Below, in pieces: positions 1 through 8,691 of a stretch of DNA of 64,000 bases (position 1 is the first letter of the stretch; each line of letters opens with the position of its first letter). The stretch is taken from NCBI GenBank assembly GCA_963785065.1, contig CAWATX010000003.1:248001-312000 (forward strand), given 5' to 3'. Source of the stretch: CAVSRC01 sp963785065. Lineage in GTDB: Bacteria > Pseudomonadota > Alphaproteobacteria > Rhizobiales > Kaistiaceae. Under the pieces are notes generated by a model. That model saw only the letters and a program-made list of their open reading frames with translations, made no database searches and had not been told where the DNA came from. Position numbers and translations under genes: made by a program.

Positions 1-210
1 TTCTACGCCCCCGGCAAGATGTCGGACGATGCCTATAAGTTCTGGGTCGATGCCGTGAAGCAGGTCTACGATTCGAAGGAATGGAAAGGCATCATGACCG
101 CCAACGGGCTCATGCCGCTCGATCTGCAGGGCGACAAGTTCACCGACTTCGTCAAGAAGCAGATCGACGACACAGCCTCGCTGAGCCGCGAGATCGGCAT
201 TCTGAAGTAA
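1..210 (+). CDS. Tripartite tricarboxylate transporter substrate-binding protein (TctC family), 3' end only
   Basis: The frame is open from base 1 and ends at TAA (208-210), so only the last 69 residues are present. The C-terminal pattern, with a Y-x-F-W helix start, an E-W-x-x-I-M-x-x-N-G segment and a final K-K-Q-I-D-D helix, fits the end of TctC/Bug-type periplasmic binding proteins. These capture carboxylates and pass them to the TctAB permease. The assignment rests mainly on context: tctB and tctA follow directly on the same strand, with tctB starting 14 nt later. The substrate cannot be told from this fragment. Confidence 0.8.
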   Translation, partial: FYAPGKMSDDAYKFWVDAVKQVYDSKEWKGIMTANGLMPLDLQGDKFTDFVKKQIDDTASLSREIGILK

Positions 211-223
211 GGAGCCCGACGAC

Positions 224-655
224 ATGAGCGACCGGGCACTCGGGATCGCGTGCATCGTCCTTGCCGCGGTCTATGCCTGGTTTGCGTCAAAGACGCAGGT
301 CAGTTTCATGTCGGACCCGCTCGGGCCGAAGGCCTTTCCCTACATCGTCGCCGGCGTGCTCGCGCTCGCCGGCGCCTACCCGCTTCTGCGACCCGACCCG
401 GAGCCGGATTGGCCGGCACCGGGCCGGCTGCTTGAGATCGTTTTCGCCACTGCCGTGATGATTGGCTACACCTACGCCCTGCCGGCGGTGGGCTTCGTCG
501 CCTCGACCGCCGTCACGGCGGGGCTGCTGAGCTGGCGGCTGGCGGCACCGCCAATGGCGGCGGCCATCGCCGGCATCTCGATATCCGTCGGCATCTTTGC
601 CGTGTTCCATCTGGTCCTTGGCCTGTCGCTGGCCCGCGGACCGTGGGGCTTCTGA
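224..655 (+). CDS. tctB: Tripartite tricarboxylate transporter small permease subunit TctB
   Basis: This 143-residue inner-membrane protein has four predicted hydrophobic segments: an N-terminal helix, one near residues 40-50, and two in the C-terminal half. That is the size and layout of TctB, the small membrane subunit of TTT carboxylate importers. An AAGGAG ribosome binding site lies about 8 nt before the ATG. It sits between the tctC fragment and tctA with short gaps, so the three form one operon. TctB sequences diverge strongly, and position is the main support. Confidence 0.85.
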   Translation: MSDRALGIACIVLAAVYAWFASKTQVSFMSDPLGPKAFPYIVAGVLALAGAYPLLRPDPEPDWPAPGRLLEIVFATAVMIGYTYALPAVGFVASTAVTAGLLSWRLAAPPMAAAIAGISISVGIFAVFHLVLGLSLARGPWGF

Positions 656-668
656 GGGGGGAAGACGC

Positions 669-2201
669 ATGGACGCGCTAGCCCACCTCGCCGACGGATT
701 TGCAATCGCCCTCACCTGGCAGAATCTCGGCCTCGCGGTCATCGGCTGCACGCTCGGCACCGTGATCGGCGCCCTACCCGGCCTCGGCCCTGCAAACGGC
801 GTTGCCATCCTCATTCCGCTCGCATTCACCCTCGGTCTGCCGGCAACGCCGGCCCTGATCCTCCTCACCAGCGTCTATTACGGCGCCATGTATGGCGGAC
901 GCATATCGTCCATCCTGCTCAACATACCGGGCGACGAGCCGGCCTTGATGACGACGCTCGACGGCCACCCGATGGCCCGCAAGGGGCAGGCCGGCGAAGC
1001 GCTGGCGCTTTCCGGAATCGCCTCCTTCGTCGGCGCATTCTTCGCCACCTGGGGGCTGGTCTTCATCGCGCCGCAACTGGTCAAGCTGGCGCTGCTTTTC
1101 GGCCCAGCCGAATATTTTGCCCTGTTCACTCTGGCCTTCGCCACGCTTGGAGGGATTGCCAGCCGCAATCAGGCAAAGGCGGCCATTGCCGCCGCCCTCG
1201 GCCTTGGCATCGCGATGATCGGCGTCGATCATCAGACCGGCGTTCCCCGGCTCACATTCGGCAGTATCCACCTCTATGACGGGATCGACTTCCTGGTTGC
1301 GATCGTCGGGCTGTTCGCCATCTCGGAAGTCCTCCTGTTCCTCGAACACAAGGGTCAGGGTGAGCATGGCAAGACGCCGCCGCTCGGCCGCATCACGGCG
1401 CCGCTGTCGATGATCAAGGCATCCACGGGCACCATGGCGCGCGGCACCGTCATCGGCTTCCTGGCGGGCGTCCTGCCCGGCGCCGGCGCTTCGCTGGGCT
1501 CGTTCGTGGCCTATACACTCGAGAAGCGATTGAAGGACAAGGAGGGCACGTTCGGCGCCGGCGATCCGCGCGGTGTCGCGGCACCGGAGTCCGGCAACAA
1601 CGCTGCCGCCGGCGGCGCGCTTGTTCCGATGCTGGCACTGGGTGTCCCGGGATCGGGAACGACCGCCGTGTTGCTGGCAATGCTGCTCGCTCTCAACATC
1701 ACGCCGGGTCCCCTGCTGTTCACGCAGCATCCCGACGTCGTCTGGGGTCTGATCGCGGCGCTGTTCATCGCCAACCTGGTGCTCTTGCTCCTCAACATTC
1801 CGATGGTCGGAATATTCGTCCGGGTGCTGCAGGTTCCGCCGAAATATCTCATGCCGACGGTGGCCATGATTTCCTTCGTCGGCATCTACGGCATTTCCGG
1901 CTCGACATTTGATCTGGTCGTCATGATCGTGTTCGGCGTCTTCGGCTATGTCCTCCGCAAACTGGACATTCCGCTGGTCCCGATCATCCTCGGCGTGCTG
2001 CTCGGCAACGCCATGGAGACCAACCTGCGGCGCGCGCTGACCATCTCCGATGGCGACTGGTCAGTCCTGTGGGGCAGTCCACTAGCGATCGGCATCTGGA
2101 CGCTGGCGATCTTCGGCGGCCTGCTGCCGCTGGTGCTCAGCCGCTACTTCCGCCCGAAGATCACCGACATGGTGGTCGACGAGGAGACCGACGCCGACTG
2201 A
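669..2201 (+). CDS. tctA: Tripartite tricarboxylate transporter large permease subunit TctA
   Basis: This 510-residue polytopic membrane protein has the usual TctA length. Family features are the N-terminal G-x-L-P-G-L-G-P motif (residues 33-40), a Y-G-G-x-x-S-S-I-L-L-N-I-P-G-D segment and the mirrored A-G-V-L-P-G-A-G-A-S motif in the second half, which reflect the two inverted repeats of these permeases. It drives carboxylate import with TctB and a periplasmic TctC. The ATG at 669 was preferred over an upstream in-frame start because a GGGGGGAAG ribosome binding site precedes it and the upstream option would overlap tctB. Confidence 0.93.
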   Translation: MDALAHLADGFAIALTWQNLGLAVIGCTLGTVIGALPGLGPANGVAILIPLAFTLGLPATPALILLTSVYYGAMYGGRISSILLNIPGDEPALMTTLDGHPMARKGQAGEALALSGIASFVGAFFATWGLVFIAPQLVKLALLFGPAEYFALFTLAFATLGGIASRNQAKAAIAAALGLGIAMIGVDHQTGVPRLTFGSIHLYDGIDFLVAIVGLFAISEVLLFLEHKGQGEHGKTPPLGRITAPLSMIKASTGTMARGTVIGFLAGVLPGAGASLGSFVAYTLEKRLKDKEGTFGAGDPRGVAAPESGNNAAAGGALVPMLALGVPGSGTTAVLLAMLLALNITPGPLLFTQHPDVVWGLIAALFIANLVLLLLNIPMVGIFVRVLQVPPKYLMPTVAMISFVGIYGISGSTFDLVVMIVFGVFGYVLRKLDIPLVPIILGVLLGNAMETNLRRALTISDGDWSVLWGSPLAIGIWTLAIFGGLLPLVLSRYFRPKITDMVVDEETDAD

Positions 2202-2254
2202 CGGCAAGAGAAGCGCGGGGCGGAGCCGCCGCCGCTCACAGGCGCGCGACGCGA

Positions 2255-3649
2255 CTACGACGGCGCGGTCGCGTACGAAATGCGCCAGATGGTCCCGCTG
2301 CCGTCCTCGCTGACCAGCAGCGAGCCGTCATGGGCAACCACGAGCCCGACCGGCCGGCCCCACACCTTGTCGGCCGAGACACCGAAGCCGGTGACGAAAT
2401 CCTCATAAGCGCCTGTCGGCAGGCCGTTCTCGAACTTCAGCCGAACGACCTTGTAGCCGGTACGCGTGCCGCGGTTCCACGAGCCGTGCATGGTGACGAA
2501 GGCATCGCCCCTGTATTCGGCAGGAAACGTCTTGCCCTGATAGAAGGCGATGTTGAGCGGCGCCGAATGGGCCTGGAAGAGGACGTCCGGCACGGAAACC
2601 TGGTCGGCAAGGTCGGGCCGCTGGCCCTTGAGCGGCTTGCGTGGGTCTTCATTGGCGCCGATGTAATACCAGGGCCAGCCGTAGAAATTGCCGTCGCGCA
2701 CGCGGGTGGCATAGTCGAACGGCACGTTGTCGCCGAGCCCGTCGCGTTCGTTGACTACGCACCACGGGCTGCCGATCATCGGCTCGACGGCAAGCCCCGA
2801 GCAGTTCCTCAGGCCCGTCGCCATGATGCGCCGGCCGGAGCCGTCGGGATTGAAGGCAATCACCGCGGCCCGCCCTTCCTCGGCGCCCCACATCTCACCG
2901 AGCGGCTGGCTCTGGGCCCAATGCGCGATGCCGCCGGGAGGCAACCCGCTGACGTCGCCGCCGATGTTCGAGCCTGAGCCGACGGCGACGTAGAGCGTGG
3001 AACCGCCTGGCGAGAAGGCGATATCGCGCGTCCAGTGGCCGCCCGAGGGAATGTCGCCGATCACCGTCTCGGCCGGCCCCGACGCCTTGAGGTCGCCGGC
3101 GTGATAAGGAAAGCGGATGATGCTGCCGCTATTGCCGACATAGACCCATTGCGGCTTGTCCTGCGGATAGAAGGCGATGCCATAGGGCTGGTCGAGGCCG
3201 GCGTCGGCAAAGACCGATTGCTGGGTGGGCTTCGCCTGCCCGTCCTTCATGCGCAGCACGACGATCCTGTCGGCGGCGCTGTCGACCACGAAGATGTCGC
3301 CGTTCGGCGCCAGTGCCATGTCGCGCGGGCCGCTGAGACCGGAGGCAACCAGCTCGGCCTTGAAGTCCGGCAGCACGAGCGGCACCGCGTCCGCCGGCCG
3401 CTGCACCAGGCCGGGCGAATTGCTCGCCGAGCGGGTGGCGAAGGGCTGTGGCAGGTCGCCGGCGCCGATCTTGCGCCAAACGCCGGGCTTGTTGCCCTGC
3501 CAGCCGCCGAAGGCGTCCTGGCCGATCAGCATGTTGGTGATGCCGGTGTCGGGGCCGCCGCTGGTGTCGGCGGCGCGGGTGAGCGCCGGCAACCCGACCA
3601 GAAGCGCCGCCATCGCCGGCATGATCGCCCAGGAACGCTTGATCTTCAT
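2255..3649 (-). CDS. Exported PQQ-dependent sugar dehydrogenase-like (glucose/sorbosone dehydrogenase family) beta-propeller protein
   Basis: This 464-residue protein starts with a signal peptide (basic start, hydrophobic core, A-L-T-R-A-A cleavage region near residue 25), so it is periplasmic. The body resembles soluble-aldose/L-sorbosone dehydrogenase beta-propellers: G-P-R-D-M-A-L-A-P-N-G-D near residue 110, P-Y-G-I-A-F, H-W-T-R-D-I-A-F-S-P and a late F-V-T-M-H-G-S-W-N-R segment. Such proteins oxidise sugars or related alcohols with PQQ, although many members lack a proven substrate. The ATG at 3649 was chosen because AGAGGAAG precedes it and it opens the signal peptide. The gene converges on tctA and diverges from the glycosylase gene. 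Confidence 0.8.
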   Translation of the reverse strand: MKIKRSWAIMPAMAALLVGLPALTRAADTSGGPDTGITNMLIGQDAFGGWQGNKPGVWRKIGAGDLPQPFATRSASNSPGLVQRPADAVPLVLPDFKAELVASGLSGPRDMALAPNGDIFVVDSAADRIVVLRMKDGQAKPTQQSVFADAGLDQPYGIAFYPQDKPQWVYVGNSGSIIRFPYHAGDLKASGPAETVIGDIPSGGHWTRDIAFSPGGSTLYVAVGSGSNIGGDVSGLPPGGIAHWAQSQPLGEMWGAEEGRAAVIAFNPDGSGRRIMATGLRNCSGLAVEPMIGSPWCVVNERDGLGDNVPFDYATRVRDGNFYGWPWYYIGANEDPRKPLKGQRPDLADQVSVPDVLFQAHSAPLNIAFYQGKTFPAEYRGDAFVTMHGSWNRGTRTGYKVVRLKFENGLPTGAYEDFVTGFGVSADKVWGRPVGLVVAHDGSLLVSEDGSGTIWRISYATAPS

Positions 3650-3773
3650 GATCTTCCTCTCAATTTCGCCGCCCCTCCCTCCACAGCCCTGCCGATTGTT
3701 TCGGGACAAACGGCGGAAAAATCGGCTAGCGTCCGCTTGCTCCGAGCGCCGCACACGAGCTTCTAACTAGACG

Positions 3774-4634
3774 ATGCCCGCCGACCGACAAGCCGCTGCC
3801 GAGATTCTCGCCTGGTATGCCGAGATGGGCATTGACGTGGCGCTTGACGAGACGCCGGTCAACCGCCTCGCCCCGCCGGCCCGACCATCGCCGGAACCGC
3901 CGCCGCCCGAGCTTGCCGACGACCTGCCCCTGCCCGAGCCGCGCCGCCCGACGCCGCCGCCACCACCACGCACGCTGATCGCCGCAGCCGATGCCGCCGC
4001 GCCCGACGATACCGCGCGCGCCGCCCGCGAGGCCGCCCGCGCCGCCACCAATCTCGACGAGCTGCGCGCCGCGCTCGATCGCTTCGACGGCTGCAAGCTG
4101 AAGCAGACGGCGACCCAGCTGGTCTTTGCCGACGGCCGGCCGGGCGCCCGCGTCATGCTCGTCGGCGAGGCGCCGGGGCGCGAGGAAGACCGCCTGGGCC
4201 TGCCCTTCGTCGGTCGCTCCGGCCACCTGCTCGACCGCATGCTGGCAGCCATCGGCCTCGACCGCACCTCGGTCTATATCGCCAATGTCGTGCCCTGGCG
4301 CCCGCCCGGCAACCGCACGCCGACGCCCCAGGAGACCGCCACCTGCCGGCCCTTCATCGAGCGCCAGATCGAACTGTGCGACCCCGATTTCCTGATCTGC
4401 ATGGGGGCACCGGCTGCCGCGGAACTGATGGGCAACCGCGAGGGCATCCTCAAGTTCCGCGGGCGCTGGCACGCCTTCGACACCGGCAGCCGCCAGATCC
4501 GCGCGATGGCGACGCTGCACCCGGCCTATCTCTTGCGCCAGCCGCTGCAGAAGCGGCTCGCCTGGCGCGATTTCCTGACACTCAAGGAAGCGCTCGACGA
4601 GAGCGCGCCGGCAGGCGGGACACGCCAGGATTGA
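3774..4634 (+). CDS. Uracil-DNA glycosylase, family 4 type
   Basis: This 286-residue protein removes uracil from DNA in base-excision repair. The catalytic core starts near residue 100 and shows G-E-A-P-G-R-E-E-D (131-139), P-F-V-G-R-S-G (144-150) and the distal L-H-P-A-Y-L-L motif (248-254). Residues 31-70 form a proline-rich linker, common in rhizobial members. Family 4 enzymes carry a 4Fe-4S cluster; the cysteines here are C107, C191, C202 and C209, and the usual N-terminal C-x-x-C pair has only one cysteine. The gene diverges from the sorbosone-dehydrogenase-like gene across a 124-nt gap that should hold both promoters. Confidence 0.88.
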   Translation: MPADRQAAAEILAWYAEMGIDVALDETPVNRLAPPARPSPEPPPPELADDLPLPEPRRPTPPPPPRTLIAAADAAAPDDTARAAREAARAATNLDELRAALDRFDGCKLKQTATQLVFADGRPGARVMLVGEAPGREEDRLGLPFVGRSGHLLDRMLAAIGLDRTSVYIANVVPWRPPGNRTPTPQETATCRPFIERQIELCDPDFLICMGAPAAAELMGNREGILKFRGRWHAFDTGSRQIRAMATLHPAYLLRQPLQKRLAWRDFLTLKEALDESAPAGGTRQD

Positions 4635-4743
4635 TGGACGTGCGAGCGCGTCGGGCCGGCGACGTCGTGACCTGACGACGGTCTTGAAATCGCCGGCGCT
4701 CCGGCGGACAAGATGGACTCCGATTCCTCCAGCCGCCGGTCAA

Positions 4744-6051
4744 ATGGCTCCTCAGCTCGTCGCCGTCGCCTCCCTCCTTCTCGGTTCGGCATTCCTCGTG
4801 CTTGCCGGCTCGATGCATGGCCTGCTGCTGGCTGTGCGCGGCACCAGCGAGGGCTTCTCGATCACCGAGCTCGGCCTGCTCGGTACCGGCTGGGCGACCG
4901 GCTTCGTCACCGGCTGCATCCTGATTCCGCATGTCGTGCGCCGCGTCGGCCATGTGCGCGCCTATGGCGCGCTCGCCTCGGTTGCCGCGGTCACCATCCT
5001 GCTCAACCTGCTGATCATCACGCCGCTTGCCTGGATCATGCTGCGCGCGCTCTCCGGCTTCACCTTCGCCGGTGCCGCGATGATCGTGGAGAGCTGGCTC
5101 AACGAGCGCGCCCAGCGCGAAACCCGCGGCACGATCTTCTCCGTCTACCAGATGGTCAGCTTCGCTGCCTCGACGGCGGGCCAGCTCCTGCTCGCCATCA
5201 GCCCGCCCAGCAACTACTTCTATTTCGTCCTCGGCGCGATCTTCTATTGCCTCGCCATCCTGCCGACGGCGCTGTCCACCGCCGCCACGCCGCAACCGTT
5301 GAAGACGACGCGCTTCGACATCAGAAGGCTCTATGCGCTCTCGCCGGTGGCGGCCGTCGTCTGCTTCCTCATCGGCCTCTCCAACGGCGCCTTCGGCACG
5401 CTCGGCCCCGTCTACGCCCAGCGCATCGGCCTGCCGGTCCACCAGATCGCTTTTCTGACGGCCGGCGCGCTGCTCGGCGGCTCGCTCATCCAGTTCCCGC
5501 TCGGCTGGCTCTCCGACCGCATGGACCGCCGCCGCGTGCTGGTCGCCGTCGGCATCGGCGCGGTAGCGATCGGCGCAGCGATTGTGTCGCTGCGTCCGCG
5601 CGATCCGGCGCTCATCACCGGCCTGATCGTGCTCTACGGCGCCATGATCTATCCGATGTATGCGCTCTCCGTGGCGCATGCCAACGACTTCGCCGGCGCC
5701 GACGATTTCGTGAGGACCGCCAGTGGCCTGCTGCTGCTTTACGGCTTCGGCACCGTGATCGGCCCGGCGGCCGCCGCCTTTGCCATGCAGCACTGGATTC
5801 CGGAGGCGCTGTTCGCCTTCACCCTGTCTGTCCACGTCGCCGTCGTCGCCTATACCCTCTTCCGCATGACCAGGCGGGCGCCGCCGAGCCCAACGGGACG
5901 CGAGACCTTCCAGGGCCTGCCCCTGCCCAAGACCGTGACGCCGGAGAGCGCCGTGCTCGACCCGCGCGCCGAGACCCCCGCCGCCCCGTCCGAACCGGCC
6001 GCGCCAGCAGCCCCGGCCGCCTCTTCGGGCGGAGACGGCGCCGTTGTTTGA
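4744..6051 (+). CDS. MFS transporter
   Basis: This 435-residue protein has about twelve hydrophobic segments and the MFS loop signature between helices 8 and 9, G-W-L-S-D-R-M-D-R-R near residue 250. It belongs to the YcaD-like group of small MFS permeases. The last 60 or so residues are a non-membrane Ala/Pro-rich tail of no clear function. The ATG at 4744 starts directly before the first helix; an upstream in-frame TTG at 4684 would add 20 polar residues and lacks support. The substrate is unknown. The next gene starts 132 nt downstream, so co-transcription with the liv genes is possible but not shown. Confidence 0.85.
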   Translation: MAPQLVAVASLLLGSAFLVLAGSMHGLLLAVRGTSEGFSITELGLLGTGWATGFVTGCILIPHVVRRVGHVRAYGALASVAAVTILLNLLIITPLAWIMLRALSGFTFAGAAMIVESWLNERAQRETRGTIFSVYQMVSFAASTAGQLLLAISPPSNYFYFVLGAIFYCLAILPTALSTAATPQPLKTTRFDIRRLYALSPVAAVVCFLIGLSNGAFGTLGPVYAQRIGLPVHQIAFLTAGALLGGSLIQFPLGWLSDRMDRRRVLVAVGIGAVAIGAAIVSLRPRDPALITGLIVLYGAMIYPMYALSVAHANDFAGADDFVRTASGLLLLYGFGTVIGPAAAAFAMQHWIPEALFAFTLSVHVAVVAYTLFRMTRRAPPSPTGRETFQGLPLPKTVTPESAVLDPRAETPAAPSEPAAPAAPAASSGGDGAVV

Positions 6052-6183
6052 GGATCACGGACGGCAGACCGGTTGTCATGTCGACGCCGCCTTGCTAATC
6101 CACACGGTGGGGGTCAGCGGGGAGTTCGAGCCCAGCGTATGTCTCGTCTGCCAACGGATGGACCGGCGACGATGGGCGGGGAT

Positions 6184-6969
6184 ATGGCACCTGAAGTAAT
6201 CATCGAGGCCTTGGCCGTCAGCAAATGGTTCGGCGGCGTGCACGCCGTGACCGATTGCTCGCTCAGTGTCGCCCGTGGCTCGGTGACCGGGCTGATCGGC
6301 CCCAACGGCGCCGGCAAGACCACCCTTTTCGACACCATCGCCGGCACGCTGACGCCCGACCGCGGCAAGATCATGTTCGACGGCACCGACGTCACCGGGC
6401 TGAAACCCCACGCGCTGTTTCACCTGGGGCTGCTGCGCACCTTCCAGATCGCACGCGAATTCTCCAATCTGACCACCACCGAAAACCTGATGATGGTGCC
6501 CGCCGGACAGCCGGGCGAAACCCTTGTCGACGTCTGGCTGAAGCCCGGTGCCGTCAAGCGCGTCGAGGCCGAGGTCCGCACCAAGGCCGCCGAAGTCATC
6601 GACTTCCTCGGCCTGCAGGCGGTGCGTCACGAATTGGCCGGCAACCTCTCCGGCGGCCAGAAGAAGCTGCTCGAACTCGGCCGCACCATGATGGTCGACG
6701 CCAAGGCGGTGCTCCTCGACGAGGTCGCCGCCGGGGTCAACCGCACCCTGCTCAAGGACCTCGCCGCCAACATCCTGCGCATGAACCGCGAGCTCGGCTA
6801 CACCTTCTTCGTCATCGAGCACGACATGGACCTGATCAGCCAGCTGTGCGATCCGGTTATCGTCATGGCCGAGGGCGCGGTGATCGCCGAAGGACCGATG
6901 GAGGCGATCCGGGCGATGCCCGAGATCATCGATGCCTATTTCGGCTCGCCGATGGAGGCCGGGGCGTGA
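6184..6969 (+). CDS. Branched-chain amino acid-type ABC transporter ATP-binding protein (LivG-like), system 1
   Basis: This ATPase of about 261 residues has Walker A G-P-N-G-A-G-K-T-T, signature L-S-G-G-Q, and Walker B L-L-D-E followed by V-A-A-G-V-N, the LivG-type variant, then the H-loop I-E-H-D-M-D. It energises import with the LivF-, LivH- and LivM-like proteins encoded next. The start is uncertain: ATG at 6184 follows GGCGGGGAT, but ATGs at 6172 and 6139 are in frame. The stop TGA overlaps the GTG of the next gene, which implies translational coupling. Confidence 0.9.
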   Translation: MAPEVIIEALAVSKWFGGVHAVTDCSLSVARGSVTGLIGPNGAGKTTLFDTIAGTLTPDRGKIMFDGTDVTGLKPHALFHLGLLRTFQIAREFSNLTTTENLMMVPAGQPGETLVDVWLKPGAVKRVEAEVRTKAAEVIDFLGLQAVRHELAGNLSGGQKKLLELGRTMMVDAKAVLLDEVAAGVNRTLLKDLAANILRMNRELGYTFFVIEHDMDLISQLCDPVIVMAEGAVIAEGPMEAIRAMPEIIDAYFGSPMEAGA

Positions 6970-7670
6970 GCCTGATCGAGATCAGCGGCCTGGAAGCCGG
7001 CTATGGCGGAGCGCCCATCCTCAACGGCGTCGACATCGCCATCGAACAGAGCGACGTCGCCGTCATCGTCGGCCCCAACGGCGCGGGCAAATCGACCATC
7101 CTCAAGGCGGTCTTCGGGCTGGTCAGCGTCAGCAAGGGCGCTATCACCTTCGCCGGTGAGAACATCACCAACGCCGAGCCCGACCGCCTGGTGCCGATGG
7201 GAATGGGCTTCGTGCCGCAGGAGTTCAACGTCTTCACCTCGATGACGGTCGAGGAGAACCTGGAGATGGGCGCCTATATCCGGCGCGACGACTACGGCCC
7301 GACCATGCAGTCGATCTACGCCATGTTCCCGGCGCTGAAGGAGAAGCGGCGCCAGCGGGCGGGCGAGCTGTCCGGCGGCCAGCGCCAGATGGTGGCGATG
7401 GGCCGGGCGCTGATGAGCCAGCCGAAGCTCCTGCTGCTCGACGAGCCCTCGGCGGGCTTGAGCCCGATCCACACCCAGCAGGTGTTCGAGCATGTCAGGA
7501 CGATCAACGCCAACGGTGTGGCCATACTGATGGTCGAGCAGAACGCGCGCCATGCGCTGGCCTTCGCCAGCAAGGGATTCGTCATCGCCGGCGGCCGCAA
7601 CCGGTACTCCGGCACCGGCCAGGCACTGCTCGACGATCCCGAAGTGGCCAAGAGCTTTCTCGGCGGATAA
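6966..7670 (+). CDS. Branched-chain amino acid-type ABC transporter ATP-binding protein (LivF-like), system 1
   Basis: This 234-residue ABC ATPase has Walker A G-P-N-G-A-G-K-S, the Q-loop V-P-Q-E-F-N-V-F, signature L-S-G-G-Q-R-Q-M and Walker B L-L-L-L-D-E-P-S-A-G-L. The short form with V-E-Q-N-A as H-loop neighbourhood is typical of LivF. It starts with GTG inside the GTGA overlap with the upstream LivG-like gene, and a LivH-like permease gene follows within 20 nt. The two ATPases form the nucleotide-binding pair of the first importer. Confidence 0.92.
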   Translation: MSLIEISGLEAGYGGAPILNGVDIAIEQSDVAVIVGPNGAGKSTILKAVFGLVSVSKGAITFAGENITNAEPDRLVPMGMGFVPQEFNVFTSMTVEENLEMGAYIRRDDYGPTMQSIYAMFPALKEKRRQRAGELSGGQRQMVAMGRALMSQPKLLLLDEPSAGLSPIHTQQVFEHVRTINANGVAILMVEQNARHALAFASKGFVIAGGRNRYSGTGQALLDDPEVAKSFLGG

Positions 7671-7686
7671 TGACGAAAGGGTGCCG

Positions 7687-8691
7687 GTGAACGAGCTCAT
7701 CTTCTTTGCCAACAAGGTGCTGGTCAACGGCACGGTGCTGGGCAGCGTCTATGCGCTCGGCGCCATCGGCGTCACGCTGATCTTCGGCATCCTGCGCTTC
7801 GCCCATTTCGCCCATGGCGACATGATGACCATGGGCGCCTTCGTCGCATACACGCTGGCCGCGATCGCCGCTGCCATGGGCCTCCACACCTTCTGGCCGC
7901 TCGGCTTCATCGTCCTGCCTCTGGCAATGCCGATCACCGCGGTCATCGCGCTCGGCATCGACCGCACCATCTATCACCCGCTGCGCATACGCGGCGCCAA
8001 GCCGGTGACGCTGCTGATCGCCTCGATCGGCGTGACCCTGATGCTGCAGGGCCTGATCCGCCTATTCTTCGGCGTCTCGGATCGCACCTTCTACATTGAC
8101 GAGTTCAAGACCATCCTGCGCATCAACCTGCCGTTCGGCGGCGCCACCCGGCCGCTGATCATATCGGAACCGCAGGTCCTGCTGGTTGCGGTGACCGTCG
8201 CCGTGGTCATCGCATTGCACCTGTTCCTCACCCGCTCGCGGCTCGGCAAGGGCATGCGCGCCATGGCGGACAATTCCGACCTCGCCCGGGTTACCGGCAT
8301 CAACACGCGCGAGGTCATCCGCGCCACCTGGGTCATCGCCGGCGGGCTCGCCTGTCTCGCCGGCACCATGCTGTCGCTCGACGTCAGCCTCAAGCCCGAC
8401 CTCGCCTTCAACATCGTCCTGCCGATCTTTGCCGCGGCCATCGTCGGCGGCCTCGGCCAGGCCTACGGCGCCATCGCCGGCGGCTTTCTGATCGGCTTTG
8501 CCGAGACGCTGGCCGTCTTCAACTGGACCACCGTGCTGCGCCCGTTCCAGGGCCTGCTACCGGCCGGCTGGACGCTGCCCGCCGACCTGTCGCTGGTCTC
8601 GACCGAGTACAAGCTGACCGTGGCCTTCGTCATCCTGGTGGTCGTCCTCCTGTTCCGGCCGACCGGCATCTTCCGCGGAGCCTCGTCATGA
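7687..8691 (+). CDS. Branched-chain amino acid-type ABC transporter permease (LivH-like), system 1
   Basis: This 334-residue inner-membrane permease has the LivH hallmark near its start: G-S-V-Y-A-L-G-A-I-G-V-T-L followed by F-A-H-G-D-M-M-T-M-G-A. The cytoplasmic coupling segment R-A-M-A-D-N-S-D-L-A lies near residue 195. The GTG at 7687 was chosen because GAAAGG sits 6 nt upstream; an in-frame GTG at 7681 touches that site. It ends in an ATGA overlap with the LivM-like gene, so the two permeases are translationally coupled. Confidence 0.92.
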   Translation: MNELIFFANKVLVNGTVLGSVYALGAIGVTLIFGILRFAHFAHGDMMTMGAFVAYTLAAIAAAMGLHTFWPLGFIVLPLAMPITAVIALGIDRTIYHPLRIRGAKPVTLLIASIGVTLMLQGLIRLFFGVSDRTFYIDEFKTILRINLPFGGATRPLIISEPQVLLVAVTVAVVIALHLFLTRSRLGKGMRAMADNSDLARVTGINTREVIRATWVIAGGLACLAGTMLSLDVSLKPDLAFNIVLPIFAAAIVGGLGQAYGAIAGGFLIGFAETLAVFNWTTVLRPFQGLLPAGWTLPADLSLVSTEYKLTVAFVILVVVLLFRPTGIFRGASS

